Positions 45,415 to 54,500 of a stretch of 64,000 bases of DNA are shown one piece after another; position 1 is the stretch's first letter, and every line of letters starts with the position of its first letter. The position numbers and the translations under genes are program-made. The notes beneath the pieces were generated by a model, which saw only the letters and a program-made list of their open reading frames with translations, made no database searches and had not been told where the DNA came from. This DNA is from Legionella geestiana (GTDB taxonomy: Bacteria; Pseudomonadota; Gammaproteobacteria; Legionellales; Legionellaceae): NCBI RefSeq assembly GCF_004571195.1, contig NZ_CP038271.1, positions 982,001 to 1,046,000 of the forward strand, given 5' to 3'.

Positions 45415-47871
45415 TTACGGCGCAATAGCCCGTCCCTCTGCAGCCCCCTCAGGCAATCCACTGACACCGCCTGGGCAGAAGGTCACCTGATAGCTGGTGT
45501 AAAGATTCACGTCACCATCCTTTGTGCAGGAAAAGGAGCTTGAAGGGTCGTCATAGGTATAGGCATAAGCTGTCGGACAGGCATTTTTAATCCAGGCAAC
45601 GGCCTGCTCCGGCGTATAACTGCCTGCAGGCGCTGGAATGGTTGTTCCAGTGCTTCCGGTCCAGTCGGTGTTCATGCCGTCGCATACACGCGCCGGCTGC
45701 GTATTACTCCAGTTAACACACCCACAGCATTTCGCAACATCATTATTGACCGGAGTCTGGTAACAGGAGTTCAGAGCACCCGTGCTGCTGACAGCGGGAC
45801 AGCCAATCAGCGCATACCAGGAAAGATAGGTATTGCCTGGGAAAATGACCTGATTCGGTATGGTGCCATAGTTTGAAGCGGCACTTTGACCCGGAATCTG
45901 AATATTCAAGCCGTATTTTGTGAACTCATTCACACTGCCCCAGGTGGCATTATTAGTTCCAAGAACCGTGTAAGCGGCATAGACATCGAGCGTATTAAAG
46001 CCAAGAAATGCGCCAAGACGTCGGTTGATGGGAGTTTTGCCGGTGAAGTCTGTCGATGTAGGCCCCTGGTTCCACGCCATGCCACAAAGTGACGGAAGCG
46101 AAGAAGACGAGCAGCCATCATCGGCCCCGGGCGTTACCCAGTAAAAATCATTTACACTGCCGGCAGCTGGAAGCGTGCTTGAAGGGTCGTAATTCCAGGA
46201 ACAGTTTCCAAGACTACTGTTAGAAGCCGGTTGCATCAAAGCCCCTGCTGCAGAACAGTTGTATACCGTGGACGCGGTATTACCGGTCAAAGGCCCAAAT
46301 CCCTTCACTTCTACGGGCACGGTCATACCGTTGATGGCCGACACATCGTAGATTCCATCGGTACCGGGGGCTGGATTCAGATTAGCCTCGAACTTCGTGA
46401 AAGGCGACTGTGGCTGCACCAGTGAGCCGGTTGAATTACAGGTGCCGGAGTTGGTAAGTGTCGTGCAGGTTCCGGTGGCGCAGTTTAACTGCCCGTCTTG
46501 CAGTACGCAGCCCGTACGCGGCCAGAAAGCGCCATTCTGATAACTCGCCACACTCAAATCAATGACAGACGGCGGCTGACCCGTTACCTGAGCCGGTAAA
46601 TGATAGGCAGAAGGCGTCGCGCCACTGCTTGGGTCGGGACTCAGGCAATTCGGGCCCGGGCAGTTGGCGCCGGTTCCGTTGGCTATCCCGTACCAGACAT
46701 CAAATTTACACTGATTCACAAAAAGAATATGGTGCGTGGGTTGCTGGTTACTGGCCACAGTGGCACTGGTTGTACCCGTCGTTTCTACTCCGCCAGCAGG
46801 CGTGACACGGGCCGTTACCGTCATGGGCCCCACGGCATTGGGAATTACAGACGCCATAACCGTACAGGTCTCTCCGGGCGAAAGCGTCTGGTTTGAACAC
46901 TTGTCATACGTACCGTTGATGGTGGTTACGGTCGCGGCCGGTGTCGTGTTTGAAGTCACGCTCACCACTCCAAGGCCTACGTTGTCGCTGGCACAGGTGT
47001 TGGTGATGCCAAACTGTACAACGTTATCTGCATACCGGTAGGTATTAACCGGCAGTGGCAGTAGCGTCTGTACAGAGACAGTGGTGCACTGGCCACCGGA
47101 TGATTCAATGCTAAAGGTCTTCGAGGGCGTCGTCGCCTGCGCCTGCTCACAGCTCACCTGTGCATTCAGCGTCACGTTGGGCGTTGGTTTTAAGCTGGTC
47201 AGTTGCGCATAGAGAAAACAGTGCTCGCCTGGAGCGAGTGTAACGGGGTTTGCCGTGCTGCCGCAGGTATCAGGCTGTGGCACGTTATTCACGACCGTAG
47301 CCGCCGATGCCGGCGTCAGGCTAAAAACCTCCGCACCGGCACTGTTACCGCCCTTACAACCCGTCAGAGGCGTATTACCGGTGTTGACAAAATCAGCAAC
47401 AACCTGTGGCGACTGATTGTCAAAGAAGGTGGAGGGAAAGGGGTTCGGTGCAGAAATCACCCCCGAAAGCCCCACCTGTGGCTCTTCACCAGCAGCACGC
47501 GCCACAAGCTCTGGCAGAGGAATGCGGTTATTATGGTACCCATAGGTCAGTTGAAAGCGTGCTTCACCGGCTTTAACAGGATTAAAACGCACCAGAACGC
47601 GGCATTGCTGTCCGGGATTTAGCGTTACCCCATTACAGCCATCCTGCACCAGAAGTGCATCACTATTTTTACGGATTTGCGTCAGCATAACCGCCGCCCC
47701 CGGTAAATGGCTGACCAGGGTATAGGTCACGATGGACTGGCCATCAACAGGCGTTGTCGGAAAACCACTGGACGGCGTCAGTGACCACGATACCGGATCG
47801 CTCGCGGCAAAACCGTTGAAAGACGAGAGCATGGCGCAGACGGCCAGGCAGTTTCTGATGTGCTTGTGCAT
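45415..47871 (-). CDS. Large exported protein with C-terminal thaumatin domain
   Basis: An 818-residue secreted protein. A signal peptide ends near FAA (residue 23). Residues 30-400 hold several Ig-like beta repeats, each with GQQC / GEHC / GETC near a proline-rich turn. From CKFDVWYGIANG (near 395) to the end is a thaumatin-like domain: many paired cysteines and the hallmark AYAYTYDDPSSSFSC followed by YQVTFCPGG. Thaumatin-like proteins are known mostly from plants, fungi and animals and bind or cut beta-glucans. A role against fungal or protist cell walls is plausible but not shown. It follows the SPOR/barrel gene by 13 bases. Confidence 0.85.
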   Translation of the reverse strand: MHKHIRNCLAVCAMLSSFNGFAASDPVSWSLTPSSGFPTTPVDGQSIVTYTLVSHLPGAAVMLTQIRKNSDALLVQDGCNGVTLNPGQQCRVLVRFNPVKAGEARFQLTYGYHNNRIPLPELVARAAGEEPQVGLSGVISAPNPFPSTFFDNQSPQVVADFVNTGNTPLTGCKGGNSAGAEVFSLTPASAATVVNNVPQPDTCGSTANPVTLAPGEHCFLYAQLTSLKPTPNVTLNAQVSCEQAQATTPSKTFSIESSGGQCTTVSVQTLLPLPVNTYRYADNVVQFGITNTCASDNVGLGVVSVTSNTTPAATVTTINGTYDKCSNQTLSPGETCTVMASVIPNAVGPMTVTARVTPAGGVETTGTTSATVASNQQPTHHILFVNQCKFDVWYGIANGTGANCPGPNCLSPDPSSGATPSAYHLPAQVTGQPPSVIDLSVASYQNGAFWPRTGCVLQDGQLNCATGTCTTLTNSGTCNSTGSLVQPQSPFTKFEANLNPAPGTDGIYDVSAINGMTVPVEVKGFGPLTGNTASTVYNCSAAGALMQPASNSSLGNCSWNYDPSSTLPAAGSVNDFYWVTPGADDGCSSSSLPSLCGMAWNQGPTSTDFTGKTPINRRLGAFLGFNTLDVYAAYTVLGTNNATWGSVNEFTKYGLNIQIPGQSAASNYGTIPNQVIFPGNTYLSWYALIGCPAVSSTGALNSCYQTPVNNDVAKCCGCVNWSNTQPARVCDGMNTDWTGSTGTTIPAPAGSYTPEQAVAWIKNACPTAYAYTYDDPSSSFSCTKDGDVNLYTSYQVTFCPGGVSGLPEGAAEGRAIAP

Positions 47872-47884
47872 CGCTGACCCCTGT

Positions 47885-48913
47885 TTAATCGATGAGGCGG
47901 GTTATGCCAAATAAAATGGTGTTTGTAGAAAGCGTTCCGGCACGCAGCGATTCACCCGACCAGGTGGACTGCCCTTTCCCGGACGCAAAATCACCGAAGG
48001 ATTCATACTCGTAACCGGCGGATACGAGCCAGTTCGCGTGCTCGAAAAAATCAAGGCCCGCACCGGCATGCCATGCGAACTGCGTGGCGTTTCTGTCGGC
48101 AAAGGCCGGAGAAATGCGTGGGGTAACGCCGGCATTCGCGGTTTCACGAAAAGACGCGGCACGGTTAAACGACGCACCAAGACCGCCACTGGCGTAGGGG
48201 GAAATCCCATGGGTTCCCATAAAGTTGAGTTTGGCATCGGCAGTCAGTGCGAGTGCGGAAAGCTTCCAGCGGTAGTGGTAATTTTCAAACTGCGAAAGAC
48301 TGTACTGAGTAATGGTGCCACCGATATCGGCAGGGAAGACATACTGCAGCCGCCCGCCGAGGGAATAGTCACGAATCCAGCGATGCGTGGTGGCAAAACG
48401 CCGCCCCGCAGCAAGCCCTACCGAGCCAGTGGTGTTTGAACGGGTGGAATAGGTATCGACGTTTTGCGGGAAGGGATACTCAGAACCGTTCTGCACGCGC
48501 AGGCTGTCGAGCCCGGAGGGAAAATTAGCGCCCCCGAAAACCTGTATAAAAAAAGGATTTTGCGGTGACGATAGAGCCTCTTTATGCGATTCTGCAACGG
48601 CAGGCGTATGCGGCGTGTGTTTCGCCAAAGGAGCCTGCGAGAGGCCTGCGAGTGTTGCAACCGGCCCGATGGTGACTACAAAAAGCGCGCCCTTCTGGTG
48701 GATGCTGGCAGGATACCCCTGCTTTTGCAGAGATGCCTGCATGCGTTTCGCATTCTGGCGGCTGGCATAGGAGCCAATGTGTACGGTATAAGGTGCCGGT
48801 GCGCTGGCGCGGGTTTTAGGAATGTTTTCAAGCCCCCAGATGTGGGTTCCTGCAACCCCCTCGCCCGCCATTAACAACCATGCGCTGCCTGCGAGCATTG
48901 TCAGTCTGTTCAT
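47885..48913 (-). CDS. Outer-membrane beta-barrel protein with SPOR-like domain
   Basis: A 342-residue exported protein starting MNRLTMLAGSAWLLMAGEGVA, a signal peptide. A SPOR-like domain follows (YTVHIGSYASRQNAKRMQAS, about 42-85); such domains bind denuded peptidoglycan strands. The rest is a beta-barrel of roughly eight strands with alternating aromatic residues, like small OmpA/OmpW-type porins of Legionella. The frame is open 62 codons further upstream, but the signal peptide decides for the ATG at 48913. Probably co-transcribed with the thaumatin gene. Confidence 0.78.
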   Translation of the reverse strand: MNRLTMLAGSAWLLMAGEGVAGTHIWGLENIPKTRASAPAPYTVHIGSYASRQNAKRMQASLQKQGYPASIHQKGALFVVTIGPVATLAGLSQAPLAKHTPHTPAVAESHKEALSSPQNPFFIQVFGGANFPSGLDSLRVQNGSEYPFPQNVDTYSTRSNTTGSVGLAAGRRFATTHRWIRDYSLGGRLQYVFPADIGGTITQYSLSQFENYHYRWKLSALALTADAKLNFMGTHGISPYASGGLGASFNRAASFRETANAGVTPRISPAFADRNATQFAWHAGAGLDFFEHANWLVSAGYEYESFGDFASGKGQSTWSGESLRAGTLSTNTILFGITRLID

Positions 48914-49104
48914 GATAATCCATATCAAAAATGCGAAAGTCCTCATGCACGCGACTGTCAGGTGACAACTCGCATCCATGGCAAAGGCGAATACTATATA
49001 CCGGATGTTTCGGTGAATCAATTCGGCAACGGCGCGAGGCCAATATTGATCTTTTTGCTGATTTAATAGACAATGCCCCATTCCTATCTGTACAGGCATC
49101 CGTC

Positions 49105-51432
49105 ATGTGGAAAGAAATCCTCGCAAACCTCTCTCAATCCAAAAAGAATATCCCGCTGGCGCTGCTTATGCTGCTGGCAGGTTTTCTGGTGGGCGGCTTT
49201 GCGGGGCTGCTGCTTGGACCGGTATTTTCTCTGAACGTTATCTGGCGCCGCTGGCAGCGGGCAACCTCTATTCCTGGTAAACTGTTCTACTCGCTCGGCT
49301 TTCTAGCGGCCCCCCTCAGTGGCCTGCTGACAGGGCCTCTGACGGCAATTCCTTATCTCGCACTGACGTTCTCCATCGCAGTCCTGATTAATCCCGGTCA
49401 CTCTCTTCGTGGGATGTTCAGCGAAGTAATTGAAGCCTTTCGCTCCTGGCGAAAAATCGCCTACTCATCCAGTCAGGATCTCTTCTTTACCCGCACGTTT
49501 TTTGCTCTCGGACAATTATTTCGCCATGGCCGCTTTCATGAGCAGGCAGGCTCTCGTGACACCTATCGGTTTCACAAGGATGCACGCATGGAGGAATCTG
49601 ACAGCGAGCCAGATGCCATTGCCGCGTCTTCCTCCGTGTCAACAGAGACTTCGCACAGAGACTCTGACAGCGAGGCCCAGTCTGAAGAAACATGGGTCGA
49701 CATTATTGGTGAGTCCTTACCAGCCGTCTCCGTTTCTGCCCCATCAACCCCTCGTCCTAAACCACGCATCCTGGCCAAAGACATTGCCAACGTTGAGCTG
49801 CGGCACACGGGTGTCTATTTTAACAGCCTGAGCGCCATACGTGTGGGTCCTAAAACTCACGGATTTATCGCCTCCGGCAATCCTGGAAAAATGCGTGCCT
49901 CGGATATGGCAAAAGTTTATGCGGTCGGTCGCTCCGTCATGCATGCCCGCTTTGAGGTTACTGAGCACATCTGTCGGCAGGCAAGACGTTTCTCACGCTT
50001 TCCAGAAGCCTTTCAGGAAGCGGTCTTGTCTCTCAGGGGACGGCATTATGATTATGTCGAGCTTTTTTTACGCGATGTTTACACCCGCTATTTTAATGCC
50101 ACTGACGACACCGTTCTGCTTACACGAGTCGCGCTCTTACAAACCTGCCTCAATGAAGCGAATCTGAATGCCGCAGCGAGCGCCATGCTTGAAGACATTA
50201 CCAGTACCACCACTCTCAGCAGAGCCATTTCGGCACTGCGTGAAGAGCAGAGCGATTCACTGTCAGAAACACTTCATGCGCTTTGCGATGAACTGCTGGT
50301 ACACGGCACGACATTGCAGGCCTTTACTCGCAACCTTGTGCGGCATGCCTGTGACCGGCCAATTGACGACACTCTGACGCTTGCCGCAATGGTGAACCTG
50401 CCGCAGGAAATCGACAGGCTGCATCAAGCGCTTAACCGCGTAAACGAAGCGATTAACCACATAAGTGAAAGGCTCGACAGTGTTGATTATGAACATCTCG
50501 AGGCGTACCGTGCACACCTTGAAGAAGAGCGTGCAAGCCTTGAGGCGCAGATGGCGCATCTTCAAGCGCTCTACGCCCCGCTGCAGACGAACCCCGTATG
50601 CGCTCAATTTTTAAAAGACCTGCACGATTATCTTCTGCGTGACCTGCAGACTGAAAACCGATGGGGACGAACACTCTCTTCCTGGAACAGCGCCCCCATG
50701 ACACAAATGCCGCTTGAAGCGGGCTGCCAGGATAATCGCCGTGATGCGCGCGCGTTTGAGGACAACTGGCTCGGTATCAGTTCACGCCGGTACGCGCATG
50801 TCAGCGAAGAAGCGCTTCGCCAGAGTTACCAGCAGACGCGTCTGCACATGTTGTATCTTGAGATGCGGGAAGGTTTTGGAAAATCAGTAACACCTGAAGA
50901 AAAAATCCGACACCGTACGGCGTCAAACCGGGAAGCCTTTCACCTTACGGAATACCGCTACACCCCCTCAAACGCCAGTGCCGTTTCTGCAAACTGCAAT
51001 AAATCCAACGCCACCCTTTTGCAGGCCGCAGCGCTGCTGGATGCCAGAAAACAGGGGCGTGTCGCTAAACGCGTGGTGGGCAGTTCGAGCTTTTCCGTAG
51101 GCAGTAATCAGCGTTACAGCCTGTGGAATCCCCTTCGCAAAAACTACCAGTCGGGCGAAAATCACCCGTGGTTTGATACTCTGCTGCAAAATCTCGTGTC
51201 AGTGAAAACAACAGCCATCCCTGCACATCTGCAGGCTGATTTGCAGCACATCAGCCTCGTTGAACTGGCCTTCCACAAAGAACGTCTGGAAGCACTTGCC
51301 GTTCAAGAGGGACTGCAGGCGCACCTTAATGACCCTGACTACCTGATATATCACATCTTTCAGGTGCCAGCGTCAGACGTTCGCCGGGCGCGTGATGCCA
51401 TCGAGGGCATGAGCATTCAGCATCAGGCATAA
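49105..51432 (+). CDS. Large orphan protein with N-terminal membrane region
   Basis: A 775-residue protein of unknown family using the ATG at 49105; the frame stays open upstream but the segment there overlaps the region antisense to the barrel gene. Residues 15-110 hold three or four membrane helices (LALLMLLAGFLVGGFAGLLL; LGFLAAPLSGLLTG). An acidic Ser-rich linker (SVSTETSHRDSDSEAQSEE) follows near 180-200, then about 500 residues of helical, partly coiled-coil sequence (YEHLEAYRAHLEEERASLEA). No catalytic motif is seen. Size, architecture and neighbours suggest a candidate effector; this is inference. Confidence 0.65.
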   Translation: MWKEILANLSQSKKNIPLALLMLLAGFLVGGFAGLLLGPVFSLNVIWRRWQRATSIPGKLFYSLGFLAAPLSGLLTGPLTAIPYLALTFSIAVLINPGHSLRGMFSEVIEAFRSWRKIAYSSSQDLFFTRTFFALGQLFRHGRFHEQAGSRDTYRFHKDARMEESDSEPDAIAASSSVSTETSHRDSDSEAQSEETWVDIIGESLPAVSVSAPSTPRPKPRILAKDIANVELRHTGVYFNSLSAIRVGPKTHGFIASGNPGKMRASDMAKVYAVGRSVMHARFEVTEHICRQARRFSRFPEAFQEAVLSLRGRHYDYVELFLRDVYTRYFNATDDTVLLTRVALLQTCLNEANLNAAASAMLEDITSTTTLSRAISALREEQSDSLSETLHALCDELLVHGTTLQAFTRNLVRHACDRPIDDTLTLAAMVNLPQEIDRLHQALNRVNEAINHISERLDSVDYEHLEAYRAHLEEERASLEAQMAHLQALYAPLQTNPVCAQFLKDLHDYLLRDLQTENRWGRTLSSWNSAPMTQMPLEAGCQDNRRDARAFEDNWLGISSRRYAHVSEEALRQSYQQTRLHMLYLEMREGFGKSVTPEEKIRHRTASNREAFHLTEYRYTPSNASAVSANCNKSNATLLQAAALLDARKQGRVAKRVVGSSSFSVGSNQRYSLWNPLRKNYQSGENHPWFDTLLQNLVSVKTTAIPAHLQADLQHISLVELAFHKERLEALAVQEGLQAHLNDPDYLIYHIFQVPASDVRRARDAIEGMSIQHQA

Positions 51433-51507
51433 AGAATCCGGTAACATATAGCATATTTTAGACTTTAAGGTTAAAATACGTGCACATTTATCGATGATTT
51501 ATACGGT

Positions 51508-54500
51508 ATGCCCAAACGTAAACCCTCACACCAAAAGCGTCAGTCATGCACTCCTGCGCCGCGAAAAACCGATTCATCTACCGGTCTGGCAGCAACATCC
51601 TCGGCATCAGCAGCGCCACAATCCCCTCATATCGTCTTTTACGATAACCTGGTGGGCGATGCAAAACTTGTCAGGGAATACAGCGAACTGCTCTTGAAAA
51701 TTGTAAACGGTGAAGAACTGAAAGGCATGCGCTATCGCCTGAAGCAGATGTCGGGACACCGCATTTATACCTTAAGCCTCAAAGGTAAAGACAGAGCCTC
51801 CCGCCTGCTGTTTGGGGAGTTGCGCCCGGACAATAAACAGAGGATTCTCGTTCTTTTTCGGCTCATTGAAAAGCATCGCTACGACCGCAGCCCGCTGCGG
51901 GATAAACGTCTGGTCAAAGAGTTTTTCATCAATCATGACTCCGACATAAAACACGCCACCGCTCTATCCGGCACCAGCTCCGCCGCTGTATCCGCTCCCA
52001 AAACCATGTGGGAAGACATTGATGCGCTCCCGAAGAACGATGCGCTGTCCTGGATGCCCAATACCTCCGGCGTTACCTTGAAGTATTTCAACGGTGAACT
52101 GTTCTGGCTGGGCGAAATTGACCGGCAGGCTATTGGTTTTGCCGAGCTGCCAATGACCCTTACAGGCCCATCAGGATCCGGAAAATCCAGCAATGCGCTC
52201 TTTATTATGGAACGCGCACTTACCTCGCGCTCCCCGCTTGACCCCGATGCTCCGCGTTTCAGAGAGATAGTTTATCTCACCAAAAATCCACGGCTTGCCG
52301 CGCGGCACCGGGAAATGTTTGAAAACGCCACTGTTGATGTTGATAACCCGGACACGCGCGTGTATTTTGAAACCCCCGATGACTGGGTGAGGCGCATGCA
52401 GCCTTTAATCGGCGAAAAACCACGAATGGGGGATACGGCATTTTTTGAGTGGTATAAACGCTTTGTGCAAACACTCAATCGACAACAAAAGACCCGACAT
52501 CATAAAGATGATAAAAAAGCGCCGCATAATGCTCTCACGCCGCAAACCGTACGTGATGAAATATGCATAGCCGCCGGGTATGAAAGAGAGCAATACTGTA
52601 ATCCCGGAAGACACTGGACTGCTCTGGAGAAGAACGTTGTCGGCGATTCCAAAGAATCACTGCCTCACGTTTATATATGGCGTGTGCTTGAAGCCTGGCG
52701 AGAACATCTTGAAACAGCTGGCGCACATGACCCCGCCGTCTGTCCCCATGAATGCCGTACAACTGATTCGACCCTGCTCATCGTTGATGAAGCTCCCGAT
52801 CTTTCCTGGCTGCAGCTTAAAGAACTGCTGCTGGCAACCCCTGACATGTCGGTGGTGTTTTGCGCAGGCCCTCTGCAAAACCTTGACGGCGATATCTCCT
52901 GTATCCCTTATCTCTTAAAGCTCCCGGAGATACTGACAAAGGGCGCAAGACGGATGCATCACATCAATCTGCCCCATACGCACCGCTTACCTCCAAATCT
53001 CCTGCCACTGGCAAACCTTTCTATCGCCATTGCCCATCACTTCGGCGGCGCCAGTTTCAGCGGTGAATTTGCAAGCGTGCGCGCTGCTCCCTGTCAAACT
53101 ACTCGCATCGGTGATTCCTGGTGGCTTGATAATCCCTCTCCAGACACCTGGCAGCGGCTGGTTGAAACCTCTAAAAGTGCTCAGTGCATTGTCGTTACCC
53201 AAAAGGAATGGCTCGCTGATGCGCGAGAGCGTTTTAAAGACGCCCTTGTTCTGCTGCCTGAAGAAGCAAAAGGCCTGCAGGCGGACGCCGTAATCCTCTA
53301 TCGCTTTCTTGAAACAAAACTGACCGCGGCAATGAGTCGCGCACTTCCGGAAGTTTTTCAGGCTCCCTCCGAGAACGCACGCGAAACGGTAAACCGTGCG
53401 CACATCGCTGCACGCGACACACGCTTTAACCGCCTGAACAACAGCCTGTTTACCGCCATTACGCGCGCGCGCCAGAATCTCGTGTTTGTCAATCTGAATG
53501 CCAATGCCCCGCGCCTGTCTGAACGGCTTAAAGCTGAATGTACGCGATTAACACTGGATGAGCGTGACCTCTGTGACACAACCCCGGCAACAGATGCGGA
53601 CTGGATTGTGCGCATTCTTGAACTGGCAGACGGTGGCCACCTCTCACGCGCTGAAACCCTTTACACGCAGCGCTTTCGCGAAGCACGCCAGAACTTTAAT
53701 GAGTTTCTGGCCACACACCGCCCCCTCCCGCCAGAACCTCTGCCGCTGGAGCCCGTATGCAGCAGTAGCAGCAGTGAGGTCGTACATACATCCAGCCTGC
53801 GCGAGCACGGCATTGAGAAACTGTTGCTGGATTTCAAAAAACGGCGACACGTTATAGCAAATGCCCTCAGCCGCTTGAGTATGGATAAAAACCCTGCACC
53901 CTTAAGGCAGTGGTTAACTGGCCGAGACAACCTGCTGCCATGGCTAAATATTAATCAGCTTTTCAACCAAATTCCCATACGCCAAAAACCGCCTGTATCG
54001 CTGTCTTTGTTTGGAGCCTTGTGCACCAGTCTTTCAGAAGATGCGCACGGGCTGCTCAATAAGCTGTTCTCCTGTAACCCGGGAGTAGTGGCGGCACTTG
54101 CAGCACAATTGCAGGAGCGCGTCACGAACCCCGACAGTCCGTTCCAGCCCGCGCGAGCGGATTTAATGGACTTATGTCAGCTGGGTTTTACCACTAATGG
54201 ACACGCGGCTCTTAAACTGCTGACAGAGGCGACAGGAATCGATGCCCCTGCGTTGATGGGTGCGGCACGTTCACACTGGCCATCCGGTTTCGCTGATATT
54301 CTGAAGGAATTGCGCCTGCTGCAGCATCACGAATGGAAGACGGTGCTCTCGCAGCATCAAAAAGCAGGGCAAAGCCATTATGAGCATTTGCAGCGCATTG
54401 CCAGAAGCATGCGAGAAGCAGACAGGATACCACTGGATATCTGGCTTCAAGTTATTGAAAGAGACCACACAGACTTACGCGAGCGCTCCCTCCACTTTTT

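Noticed and set aside
51433-51507. PmrA-type regulatory box upstream of the giant helicase-like gene
   Set aside because: CTTTAAGG followed by TTAAAATA is only loosely like the known tandem TTAA motif; too weak to list.
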